Shown: positions 27,592-34,770 of the stretch, one piece after another
Layout of the letters: each line of letters starts with the position of its first letter
Numbering within the stretch: the first letter of the stretch is position 1
Assembly: GCA_902806275.1 (NCBI GenBank)
Contig: CADCVY010000069.1
Location: 7,748-53,394, forward strand
From: an uncultured Sphingomonas sp.
GTDB lineage: Bacteria > Pseudomonadota > Alphaproteobacteria > Sphingomonadales > Sphingomonadaceae
Length of the DNA: 45,647 nt
Direction of reading: 5' to 3'
The notes under the pieces: model-generated
The model's database searches: none
The model's input: only the letters and a program-made list of their open reading frames with translations
Told to the model about the DNA's origin: nothing
Made by a program: the position numbers and the translations under genes

Positions 27592-28488
27592 ATGGGCGCC
27601 GGCCACCACCATGACCATTCGCATGTGGGCGACAGCTTCGGCCGTGCCTTCGCGATCGGCATCGGCCTCAATATCGCCTTTGTCGTCGTCGAGGTGGTGT
27701 TCGGGTTCGCGGCTAATTCGATCGCGCTGATCGCTGACGCCGGGCACAATCTGTCCGACGTGCTCGGCCTGATCGTCGCCTGGGCGGGCGCGACGATGGC
27801 CCGGCGCGCGCCCAGCCCGCGGTTCAGCTTCGGGCTGAAGAAGGCGTCGATCCTCTCGGCGCTGCTCAATGCCCTGCTGCTGGTGGTGGCGGTGGGTGCG
27901 ATCGGCGCCGAGGCGGTGCGGCGCCTGTTCAACCCGGCGCCCACCGATGGCGGGATCGTCGTTGCGGTGGCGGCAGTCGGCATCCTGGTCAACGGCGCCA
28001 CCGCGTTGCTGTTCGCGCGCGGACGGGCGCACGACATCAACATTCGCGGCGCGTTCCAGCACATGACGGCCGACGCGATGGTCTCCGCCGCGGTGGTGTT
28101 CGCCGGCTTCGTGATCCTGTGGACCGGCCAGCGATGGGTCGACCCGGTGATGAGCCTGGCCGTCGCGGTGGTGATCTTCTGGGGCAGCTTCGGCCTGCTC
28201 AAGGAATCGGTGTGGATGTCGCTGGCCGGTGTTCCATCGGGCATCTCGCTCGACGAAGTCGAGGAGGGGCTGGCCGGGCTGCCTGGTGTCCAGGCGGTCC
28301 ACGACCTCCACGTCTGGCCACTGAGCACGACCGAGACCGCGCTCACGGCCCACCTCGTCGCACCGGGCGTTGCGGAGACCGATCCGCTGCTGCAGGCCGC
28401 GCGCAAGATGCTCCACGACCGCTTCCACATCGAACATTGCACGCTGCAGATCGAACGCGGCGCCGTCCCCGATTGCGACCATTGCTGA
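27592..28488 (+). CDS. Cation diffusion facilitator, zinc exporter (CzcD/ZitB type)
   Basis: A 298-residue inner-membrane antiporter that expels Zn2+ (possibly Cd2+ or Co2+) in exchange for protons. The N-terminus GHHHDHSH is His-rich. The transport site is seen as IADAGHNLSDV in TM2 and HMTADAMVSAAVV in TM5, which carry the HxxxD pairs typical of zinc members. The C-terminal cytoplasmic domain includes DLHVWPLSTTETALTAHLV, and the protein ends DCDHC. It starts 42 bases after the receptor stop, so the two are likely co-transcribed, and its stop overlaps the threonine synthase start (TGATG). An exporter downstream of a Zur-type importer promoter is unusual. Confidence 0.92.
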   Translation: MGAGHHHDHSHVGDSFGRAFAIGIGLNIAFVVVEVVFGFAANSIALIADAGHNLSDVLGLIVAWAGATMARRAPSPRFSFGLKKASILSALLNALLLVVAVGAIGAEAVRRLFNPAPTDGGIVVAVAAVGILVNGATALLFARGRAHDINIRGAFQHMTADAMVSAAVVFAGFVILWTGQRWVDPVMSLAVAVVIFWGSFGLLKESVWMSLAGVPSGISLDEVEEGLAGLPGVQAVHDLHVWPLSTTETALTAHLVAPGVAETDPLLQAARKMLHDRFHIEHCTLQIERGAVPDCDHC

Positions 28489-29672
28489 TGCCGGTGACGC
28501 ATCTCGAATGCTCGCGTACCGGCGAGCACTACCGGGCTGGCGAGGTTCACAACCTCAGCCCTGCCGGCAAGCCGCTGCTGGTCCGCTACGACATGAATCA
28601 GGCGCAGCGGACGCTCACTCGAGAGAGCCTTGCCGAGCGCCAGCCGGGCATGTGGAAGTGGCATGAGCTGCTGCCGCACTTGGGCGAACCGGTCAGCCTC
28701 GGCGAGGGTGAAACGCCGATTGTCTCGCTGCCGAACACCGGCGGGCCGAACCTGCTGGTCAAGGACGAAGGCCGGCTGCCGACCGGGTCGTTCAAGGCGC
28801 GCGGGCTGGCGATGGCGGTGACCATGGCGCAGCAGTTCGGGATCGAGCGGATCGCCATGCCAACCAACGGCAATGCGGGGGCGGCGCTAGCCGCTTATGC
28901 CGCCCGCGCCGGCATTGAAGCGATCGTCATCTGCCCGGCGGAAACTCCGGCGATCAACATCACCGAAACCGCCGCTTACGGCGCACGGGTACATGTCGCG
29001 GACGGGCAGATCGACGAATGTGGCGCGCTGGTCGGCAAGGGCGCCGCGCAAGGCCTGTGGTTCGACTGCTCGACCCTGAAGGAGCCGTACCGCCTTGAAG
29101 GCAAGAAGGTGATGGGGTTCGAGCTTGCCGAGCAGCTCGGCTGGGAGTTGCCGGACGCGATCTTCTACCCCACCGGCGGCGGCACCGGCCTGATCGGCAT
29201 GTGGAAGGCCTTCGACGAGTTGGAGGCGGTCGGCCTGATCGGCCCGAAGCGGCCGCGCATGTTCGCGATCCAGGCGGAAGGCTGCGCGCCGATGGTGCGC
29301 GCCTTCGAGAATGGGGACGAGTTCGCCGAACGGTGGGAGGATGCGGCGACGATCGCCACCGGCATCCGCGTGCCCAAAGCGATCGGCGACTTCCTCATCC
29401 TGCGCGCCGTGCGTGACAGCGGCGGCGCGGCCATCGCTGTGCCAGAAGCGGAGATTATGCCGGCAGTCGAAGAGGCTGCGCGAAAAGACGGTTTCCTGTT
29501 GTGCCCGGAAGGCGGTGCAGTGCTGGCCGGTTATCGCCAGGCGCTCGAACGCGGGCTGGTCGGCAAAGACGAGCGCGTGCTGCTGTTCAACTGCGCCAAC
29601 GGCAACAAATACCCGCTGCCCGATCGATCGCAGCGGCTGCGGCTGAGCGAAGCAGAGCCGGCACTACTCTAG
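28488..29672 (+). CDS. thrC: Threonine synthase (PLP-dependent)
   Basis: A 394-residue fold-type II PLP enzyme converting O-phosphohomoserine to threonine. The PLP lysine is Lys103 in PTGSFKARG; the phosphate-binding loop is TNGNAGAALAAYAA and the glycine loop is PTGGGTGLIGMW. The N-terminus LECSRTGEHYRAGEVHNLS has the threonine-synthase-type lead-in found in the shorter archaeal/plant-like form rather than the long E. coli form. The ATG at 28488 shares one base with the stop of the zinc exporter. Other PLP lyases of the family cannot be fully excluded. Why an amino-acid enzyme is coupled to metal transport is not evident. Confidence 0.82.
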   Translation: MPVTHLECSRTGEHYRAGEVHNLSPAGKPLLVRYDMNQAQRTLTRESLAERQPGMWKWHELLPHLGEPVSLGEGETPIVSLPNTGGPNLLVKDEGRLPTGSFKARGLAMAVTMAQQFGIERIAMPTNGNAGAALAAYAARAGIEAIVICPAETPAINITETAAYGARVHVADGQIDECGALVGKGAAQGLWFDCSTLKEPYRLEGKKVMGFELAEQLGWELPDAIFYPTGGGTGLIGMWKAFDELEAVGLIGPKRPRMFAIQAEGCAPMVRAFENGDEFAERWEDAATIATGIRVPKAIGDFLILRAVRDSGGAAIAVPEAEIMPAVEEAARKDGFLLCPEGGAVLAGYRQALERGLVGKDERVLLFNCANGNKYPLPDRSQRLRLSEAEPALL

Positions 29673-30148
29673 ATTGCGCGGCTGAGGACCTCGGCTAGCT
29701 TTAGGCAACCCGCCTCGTCCTCGGCACTGAACCGCCCCGGCGTCGGGCTGTCGAGGTCGAGCACCGCCAGCAGCCGGCCATCGCGCACGATCGGCACGAC
29801 CAGTTCGCTCGCCGACGCAACGTCGCAGGCGATGTGCCCGGGAAACGCCTGGACGTCGTCGACGCGCTGCGCCTGAAGCGTCGCCGCCGCGGTGCCGCAC
29901 ACACCCTTGCCGAATGGAATACGGATGCACGCAGCACGCCCCTGAAACGGGCCGAGCACTAGCTCGCCACTGACGTTGCGGTAAAAGCCCGCCCAATTGA
30001 GGTCGGGCAGCGTTTCCCAAATCAGCGCGGCGGCATTAGCCATGTTGGCAATCGCGTCGGGTTCGCCTGCGGTCAGGCCCTGAAGGGCCGAGGCGAGGTC
30101 GGCGTACATGGTCTGCGCGTCGCTGGCGGTAATCTTGAAGTCGTACAT
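29669..30148 (-). CDS. msrC: Free methionine-(R)-sulfoxide reductase (GAF domain)
   Basis: A 159-residue single-GAF-domain enzyme that reduces free methionine-R-sulfoxide, with thioredoxin as usual electron donor. The stretch LNWAGFYRNVSGELVLGPFQGRAACIRIPFGKGVCGTAAA and the later FPGHIACDVAS contain Cys74, Cys84 and Cys108, matching the three cysteines of fRMsr. LDLDSPTPGRFSAED closes the domain. The ATG at 30148 is preferred to the earlier one at 30166, which would place the start in a palindromic repeat. It converges on threonine synthase with the two stop codons overlapping in a shared CTAG. Confidence 0.92.
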   Translation of the reverse strand: MYDFKITASDAQTMYADLASALQGLTAGEPDAIANMANAAALIWETLPDLNWAGFYRNVSGELVLGPFQGRAACIRIPFGKGVCGTAAATLQAQRVDDVQAFPGHIACDVASASELVVPIVRDGRLLAVLDLDSPTPGRFSAEDEAGCLKLAEVLSRAI

Positions 30149-30160
30149 AATCTTCCACTC

Positions 30161-30244
30161 CGTCACCCTGAACTTGTTTCAGGGTCCATTTAACCAGCTG
30201 CACTGCCGTGGCAGGATGGATGCTGAAACAAGTTCAGCATGACG
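30161..30244. repeat. Palindromic repeat doublet upstream of msrC (family E)
   Basis: The arms at 30161-30188 and 30217-30244 are inverted copies matching at 24 of 28 positions. Each is itself palindromic around CTGAACTTGTTTCAG. It begins 12 bases upstream of the msrC start, so its hairpins would sit in the msrC leader if transcription starts further up. It occupies most of the msrC-arfB gap. Confidence 0.8.
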
Positions 30245-30288
30245 AGGTGCCAGGGGCAGCTTGGCAGGCTGAACTCAGCATGGCGAAC

Positions 30289-30699
30289 TCAGAAATCCGT
30301 CACCCGTCCCCGCCCCTGCTTCACGGCGCTGCGCTGCTTTTTGGTGTCGAGGCGCTGCGCTTTGGCGGCACGGCTGGGAAGCGTCGCCTTGCGCTTGGCC
30401 TGAACGATATGGGCATCGGCGATCATCTGTGCCAGCCGGGCCCGAGCGTCCTGCCGGTTGGCGTCCTGGGTGCGGAACCGGCGGGCGGTGATCAGCAGTT
30501 CGCCCGCTGCCGTCATGCGACTGCCGGCAATGGCCTTGAGCCGCTGGTACACGTGCGGATGAAGTCCGAGCTTGAACACGTGGACGCGCAGCTGCACGGC
30601 GGTCGCGACCTTGTTGACGTTCTGCCCGCCAGGTCCAGTCGCCGCGAGGAAGCTCTCGCTCAGCGCGTCCTCCGGAATTTGGACGTCCTCAGGCTGCAC
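30289..30699 (-). CDS. arfB: Alternative ribosome-rescue factor B (peptidyl-tRNA hydrolase)
   Basis: A 136-residue release-factor-like protein that frees stalled ribosomes lacking a stop codon. The catalytic GGQ is in AATGPGGQNVNKVATAVQLR, and the basic C-terminal tail (RKATLPSRAAKAQRLDTKKQRSAVK) is the part that enters the empty mRNA channel in ArfB/YaeJ. Codon-recognition domains of RF1 and RF2 are absent. The start overlaps the end of the pseudouridine synthase gene by 11 bases, so the two are co-translated. Both act on the translation machinery. Confidence 0.92.
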   Translation of the reverse strand: MQPEDVQIPEDALSESFLAATGPGGQNVNKVATAVQLRVHVFKLGLHPHVYQRLKAIAGSRMTAAGELLITARRFRTQDANRQDARARLAQMIADAHIVQAKRKATLPSRAAKAQRLDTKKQRSAVKQGRGRVTDF

Positions 30700-31339
30700 C
30701 GCGCCACTCGCCGAATTGCTCGGGCAGCGGAGCGGTGACGTCGATCAGCTCGCGTTTGTCGCGGGGCACGACCAGCCGCGAGGCATGGAGCATCATGGCG
30801 CCGCCTGGAATGCCGTACACGCGGTCGCCAACGATGCCGCTGCCGAACGCCTCGCGGGCGTGGGCGCGGATCTGGTGGGTGCGGCCGGTCAGCGGCTGGA
30901 ACTCGACAAGGGTGCGGCCATCGCGGACGGCGACCCGCCGCCAGTTGGTCATCGCCTCCTGCCCCGCCGGGTCGCCGACCATCCGCCATCCCGCGTCGGC
31001 GCTCGATCTTTTTGCTAAGGGAACGGCAACCGTACCGGTCTCCTCCTCGATCGGGCTGCCAACAACGGCGAGATAATATTTGCCGACCTGGCGCTGCTCG
31101 AACGCCCGTTGCAGCTGCGCGCGCGCTTTCGCGTTGCGCGCTAGCAGCAGGCAGCCGGATGTGTCCTGGTCGAGCCGGTGCATCGGGGTCGGCGATGAGC
31201 GAAACCCGCAGCGAAGTTCATCCAGCCTGGACACAATCGACGCTCCGCCCCGCCGCGAGGTGTCGACCGGGAGGCCCGCCGGCTTGTCGATGACGATGGC
31301 TTCGCCGTCGATGAAAAGGACCAGGTCCGAAAGGGGCAT
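30689..31339 (-). CDS. RluA-family 23S rRNA/tRNA pseudouridine synthase
   Basis: A 216-residue pseudouridine synthase. The catalytic aspartate lies in MHRLDQDTSGCLLLA; KYYLAVV, LTGRTHQIRAHA and MLHASRL are the other family blocks. It lacks the N-terminal S4 RNA-binding domain of RluC and RluD, so it resembles the short RluA/TruC group; the exact target uridine cannot be read from sequence. The ATG at 31339 has GGGGAG before it and is preferred to the in-frame start seven codons upstream, which would begin at the edge of the repeat. It overlaps arfB downstream. Confidence 0.88.
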   Translation of the reverse strand: MPLSDLVLFIDGEAIVIDKPAGLPVDTSRRGGASIVSRLDELRCGFRSSPTPMHRLDQDTSGCLLLARNAKARAQLQRAFEQRQVGKYYLAVVGSPIEEETGTVAVPLAKRSSADAGWRMVGDPAGQEAMTNWRRVAVRDGRTLVEFQPLTGRTHQIRAHAREAFGSGIVGDRVYGIPGGAMMLHASRLVVPRDKRELIDVTAPLPEQFGEWRGAA

Positions 31340-31345
31340 GGCTCC

Positions 31346-31474
31346 CCTTATCCTCTCCACGCTTTCGTGGGGAGGGGAACCCAGCGAAGCTGGTGGTGGG
31401 GCTCTTGGTTCGAACGAAGAACCCCTCCACCGCCTTCGACGGTTCCCCTCCCCAGCAAAGGCTGGGAGGAAAGT
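31346..31474. repeat. Long hairpin-rich intergenic repeat, copy 2 (family D)
   Basis: The second copy of the element at 25133-25256, in the same orientation. Shared blocks are GAACCCCTCCACCGCCT, the following CGGT, CCCCTCCCC and GCAAAGGC. The left half has a CCAC...GTGGGGAGGGG hairpin. It lies between the pseudouridine synthase start and the ctrA promoter, and may insulate one from the other. Confidence 0.8.
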
Positions 31475-31490
31475 ACTGCAGCCTATCTGT

Positions 31491-31600
31491 GACTCATCCG
31501 CAACGAACCGAAGGAATCCAGCGCGTCACACAATATTAACCTTTTCCCGGCAGACCCCGAATGGTTAATGAGAGCTTCAAGGCCGTTAAGCGCGAGTAAC
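31491..31600 (+). promoter_or_regulatory. ctrA upstream region with CcrM and CtrA-type sites
   Basis: Two GANTC sites (GACTC at 31491-31495 and GAATC at 31514-31518) are potential CcrM methylation sites. TTAA-N7-TTCA at 31565-31579 is one base from the CtrA box TTAA-N7-TTAA, and further TTAA half-sites are at 31536 and 31586. In Caulobacter ctrA is controlled by GANTC methylation state and by CtrA itself, so these sites are plausible controls here. No clear -35/-10 pair was assigned. Confidence 0.5.
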
Positions 31601-31630
31601 GCTTTCGGCGGGGGAACAGGGGAACCAGCA

Positions 31631-32344
31631 ATGCGCGTGCTGCTGATCGAAGACGAGCCGACCACGGCCAAGAGCATCGAGCTGATGCTCGGGACCGAAG
31701 GCTTCAACGTCTACACGACCGACCTGGGCGAAGAGGGCCTCGATCTCGGCAAGCTCTACGATTACGACATCATCCTGCTCGACCTCAACCTGCCGGACAT
31801 GCACGGCTATGACGTGTTGAAGAAGCTGCGCACGGCCAAGGTCGGAACGCCGGTCCTGATCCTTTCGGGCCTCAACGAAATGGACAGCAAGGTCCGCGCG
31901 CTCGGCTTCGGCGCCGACGATTATGTCACCAAGCCATTCCACCGCGACGAGCTGGTCGCCCGCATCCACGCCATCGTCCGCCGCTCGAAGGGGCATTCGC
32001 AGTCGGTCATCCGCACCGGCAAGCTGGCCGTGAACCTCGACGCCAAGACGGTCGAAGTCGATGGCAGCCGCGTTCACCTGACCGGCAAGGAATATGCGAT
32101 GCTGGAGCTGCTTTCGCTGCGCAAAGGCACGACGCTTACCAAGGAGATGTTCCTCAACCACCTTTACGGCGGCATGGACGAGCCCGAGCTCAAGATCATC
32201 GACGTCTTCATCTGCAAGCTGCGCAAGAAGCTGAGCCTGGCTTGCGGGGGCGCCAATTACATCGAGACCGTCTGGGGCCGCGGCTACGTGCTGCGCGAGG
32301 CCGACGAAGCATTGGAGACGGAGCCGCAAGCCGCCGTCGCTTAA
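31631..32344 (+). CDS. ctrA: Cell-cycle response regulator CtrA
   Basis: A 237-residue OmpR-type response regulator, the master cell-cycle and motility regulator of alphaproteobacteria. Receiver domain: [17 protein letters not shown], phospho-acceptor Asp51 in [17 protein letters not shown], and Lys101 in [16 protein letters not shown]-binding domain from about 125: [37 protein letters not shown] and [10 protein letters not shown], almost word for word the CtrA sequence. The ATG at 31631 has AGGGGAACC upstream; the longer frame starts in promoter sequence. The end AAVA is hydrophobic, as is the Caulobacter tail that ClpXP recognises. A strong terminator follows. Confidence 0.97.
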   Translation: MRVLLIEDEPTTAKSIELMLGTEGFNVYTTDLGEEGLDLGKLYDYDIILLDLNLPDMHGYDVLKKLRTAKVGTPVLILSGLNEMDSKVRALGFGADDYVTKPFHRDELVARIHAIVRRSKGHSQSVIRTGKLAVNLDAKTVEVDGSRVHLTGKEYAMLELLSLRKGTTLTKEMFLNHLYGGMDEPELKIIDVFICKLRKKLSLACGGANYIETVWGRGYVLREADEALETEPQAAVA

Positions 32345-32366
32345 CGATCTACCGGGGGATAGGGGG

Positions 32367-32400
32367 AGACGGGGCACTGCAAAGGCGCCCCGTCTTTTTT
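32367..32400 (+). terminator. Rho-independent terminator of ctrA
   Basis: The stem AGACGGGGC (32367-32375) pairs with GCCCCGTCT (32387-32395) around an 11-base loop, and TTTTTT follows (32395-32400). It lies 23 bases after the ctrA stop. From here to 32564, before the next gene's stop, I see nothing recognisable. Confidence 0.9.
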
Positions 32401-32564
32401 ATGCGGTGCGCCCGGTGTTGGCGACCATCGATGGCTCGCCGACTGGGACAACGCCGCCGGCGATGGCGACCACCAACACGCCACGAGTGCCTGGAGACGC
32501 GTTGTTCTCCGCTTGCGTGGGCCGGTGTGATGCTGGTTGCCACGCGTCCGGCGCCATCAACAGC

Positions 32565-33374
32565 CTACGCGTCGATCAGCAGCCGCTTGCGCTCGCGCCG
32601 GTTGGGAAGCGAAAATGGGTCGGCGGGAGCGGCGCCGCCAAGCTCGTCCATCCGCCTCCAGCCGTCGCGGCCGAGCCGTTCGAGCGGCTTGAAACTGGTC
32701 TTGTAGGCCATGCGCGGGCTGCCTTCGACCCAATATCCAAGATAGACGTAGGGCAGGTTGGCGCGCGCGGCGCGGACGATATGGTCAAGGATGATGTAGG
32801 TGCCGAGCCCCTTGCGCGCATCCGGTCCGGGATCGAAGAAGCTGTAGATCATCGACAGGCCGTCGCTCTGCTGGTCGCTGAGGCAGGCGCCAACCAGGCG
32901 TCCGGGGCGGCCGTCCACCGACGGCTCGCGGTATTCGATCACGAAGGTGCGGACCGGCGTCTGCTCGACCATGTCGGCGAAATCGCCTTCGTCCATTTCC
33001 GCCATGCCCCCACCCGGATGGCGCGCCGCGAGGTAGCGCCGCAGCAGGCTGTACTGCTCTTCGGTGGTCCACGGCTTGCAAGCGGTGACCTCCAGGTCGC
33101 CGTGGCGCTTGAGCAGCTTGCGGTGGGTCACGGTCGGCTGGAACTCCGTCGCCAGCACTCGCACCGATACGCAGGCCGAACAATCGATGCACGAGGGGCG
33201 ATAGGCGACCGACTGGCTGCGGCGGAAGCCGATGCGCCCGAGCGCTTCGTTGAGTTCGGTACCGTGCCGGCCGCCCAGTTCGGTGAATACCTTCCGTTCG
33301 ACCTTGCCCGGCAGATACGGGCATGGGCTCGGGTTCGTGACGAAAAACTTGGGGAAGCGGAACGGTGCGCTCAC
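32565..33374 (-). CDS. bpt: Aminoacyl-tRNA-protein transferase (N-end rule, Bpt/Ate type)
   Basis: A 269-residue transferase that adds an amino acid from charged tRNA to proteins with acidic N-terminal residues, marking them for ClpAP-type degradation. N-terminal block [20 protein letters not shown], the Cys-rich [16 protein letters not shown], and the C-terminal GNAT-like portion ([46 protein letters not shown]) are conserved. In Vibrio this class transfers leucine (Bpt); alphaproteobacterial versions are often called arginyltransferases, so the amino acid used is uncertain. The start is GTG at 33374 with AAAGGG upstream. Confidence 0.9.
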   Translation of the reverse strand: MSAPFRFPKFFVTNPSPCPYLPGKVERKVFTELGGRHGTELNEALGRIGFRRSQSVAYRPSCIDCSACVSVRVLATEFQPTVTHRKLLKRHGDLEVTACKPWTTEEQYSLLRRYLAARHPGGGMAEMDEGDFADMVEQTPVRTFVIEYREPSVDGRPGRLVGACLSDQQSDGLSMIYSFFDPGPDARKGLGTYIILDHIVRAARANLPYVYLGYWVEGSPRMAYKTSFKPLERLGRDGWRRMDELGGAAPADPFSLPNRRERKRLLIDA

Positions 33375-33497
33375 CCGGAGCCCTTTCTATGGTTACGCAG
33401 GCCTTTATGCGACTGGTAAACGCTGATGAAAAGACTTTGGTCGCGCCGGCAAGATGAAAATAGGGCCATGTCCCGGCCGGGGACAGATCGCCACGTG

Positions 33498-34748
33498 CTA
33501 GTCGAGCAGCGCGCGCTCGACGTTGAACCCGGCAGCTTCGAGCCGTGCGACGACGTCATCGATGGCTTCGGCATCCTTGGCCTCGCACTCGACCTCGATC
33601 ACCGTGTCTTTGGCCGGCAGCCGCGTAAAGATCCGGCTATGATTGATCTCGATGATGTTGACTCCGGCGTCCTGGAACTGTGCGGTGATCAGCGCCAATG
33701 CCCCCGGCTGGTCTTGGGCGGCGACGCGCAGGCGGGCGATGCGGCCCTGCCGCACCAAGTCGCGGACCAGCACGTTGGCAAGCAGGTGCGTGTCAATGTT
33801 GCCCCCGCACAGGATGGTGGCGACCCTCTTGCCTTTGAAGCGCGCTGGATCGGCGAGCAGTGCAGCAAGACCGGCCGCCCCCGCCCCTTCGACAACGGTC
33901 TTCTCAATCCCCACCAGCATCGCGACGGCGCGCTCGATGTCGCGCTCGGGTACGAGCACCAGGTCATCGACCAGGTCCTTGAGGATTCTGGCCGTGAGCT
34001 CGCCGGGGGATTTGACCGCAATTCCCTCGGCGAGGGTATCGCCACCGAACGGCAGGTTGCAGCCTTCATCGACGGCGCATTTCATGGTTGGGTAGAGCTC
34101 GGCCTCGACCCCGATCAATTCGATATCCGGCTTCACTGCGCGCGCGGCCAGCGACACGCCCGACATCAGCCCACCGCCGCCGATCGGCACCACCAAAGTG
34201 TCAAGGTCCGGCGCCTCGTCGAGCATCTCGAAACCCAGCGTGCCCGCGCCGGCGATGATCTGCGGGTCGTCGAACGGGTGGACGAAGACATAGCCGTGCT
34301 CGCGCTCAAGCTCGCGGGCCTTGGCATAGGCATCGTCGAACACCAGTCCCTGCAGGACGACGTTGGCCCCGTGGCCTTCCGTCTGCGTCACTTTGATCGT
34401 CGGGGTCGCCTCCGGCATCACGATCGTGACCGGGATGCCGAGCCGCCGGCCATGGTAGGCGACCGCCTGCGCGTGGTTGCCGGCAGACGCCGCGATCACG
34501 CCACGCGCGCGTTCCGCTTCGGACAGGTGGAGCAATTTGTTGAGCGCACCGCGTTCCTTGTAGGCGGCGGTGAACTGGAGGTTCTCGAACTTCAGCCAAA
34601 CCTCGGCGCCGATGATGTCGGACAAGGTCCGGCTGACCAGCATCGGCGTCCGCACCACTGCGCCCTTGATGCGTTCGCTTGCGGCGTGGATGTCGTCGAC
34701 GGTTGGCGGCTGCATCATCGCTTGGGCGGGTAGCGCTTCCACCGCCAT
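33498..34748 (-). CDS. ilvA: Threonine ammonia-lyase (dehydratase) with ACT domain
   Basis: A 416-residue PLP enzyme producing 2-oxobutyrate and ammonia from threonine, the first step to isoleucine. The PLP lysine lies in FTAAYKERGALNKL; SAGNHAQAVAY binds the phosphate and GGGGLMSGVSLA the cofactor ring; LCGGNIDT follows. The C-terminal 75 residues (RLRVAAQDQPGALALITAQFQDAGVNIIEINH) are an ACT domain. The single ACT and the short length match the TdcB-like class rather than E. coli IlvA with its paired regulatory domains. The start may be 34748 or the paired ATGs at 34718/34715; none has a strong ribosome site. It is divergent from the amidohydrolase, with 22 bases between. Confidence 0.88.
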   Translation of the reverse strand: MAVEALPAQAMMQPPTVDDIHAASERIKGAVVRTPMLVSRTLSDIIGAEVWLKFENLQFTAAYKERGALNKLLHLSEAERARGVIAASAGNHAQAVAYHGRRLGIPVTIVMPEATPTIKVTQTEGHGANVVLQGLVFDDAYAKARELEREHGYVFVHPFDDPQIIAGAGTLGFEMLDEAPDLDTLVVPIGGGGLMSGVSLAARAVKPDIELIGVEAELYPTMKCAVDEGCNLPFGGDTLAEGIAVKSPGELTARILKDLVDDLVLVPERDIERAVAMLVGIEKTVVEGAGAAGLAALLADPARFKGKRVATILCGGNIDTHLLANVLVRDLVRQGRIARLRVAAQDQPGALALITAQFQDAGVNIIEINHSRIFTRLPAKDTVIEVECEAKDAEAIDDVVARLEAAGFNVERALLD

Positions 34749-34770
34749 CGAACAATGCTATGCCGCCTGC

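Noticed and set aside
32401-32564. A small gene between the ctrA terminator and bpt
   Set aside because: Short frames here have no ribosome site, no hydrophobic or domain pattern and no recognisable product.
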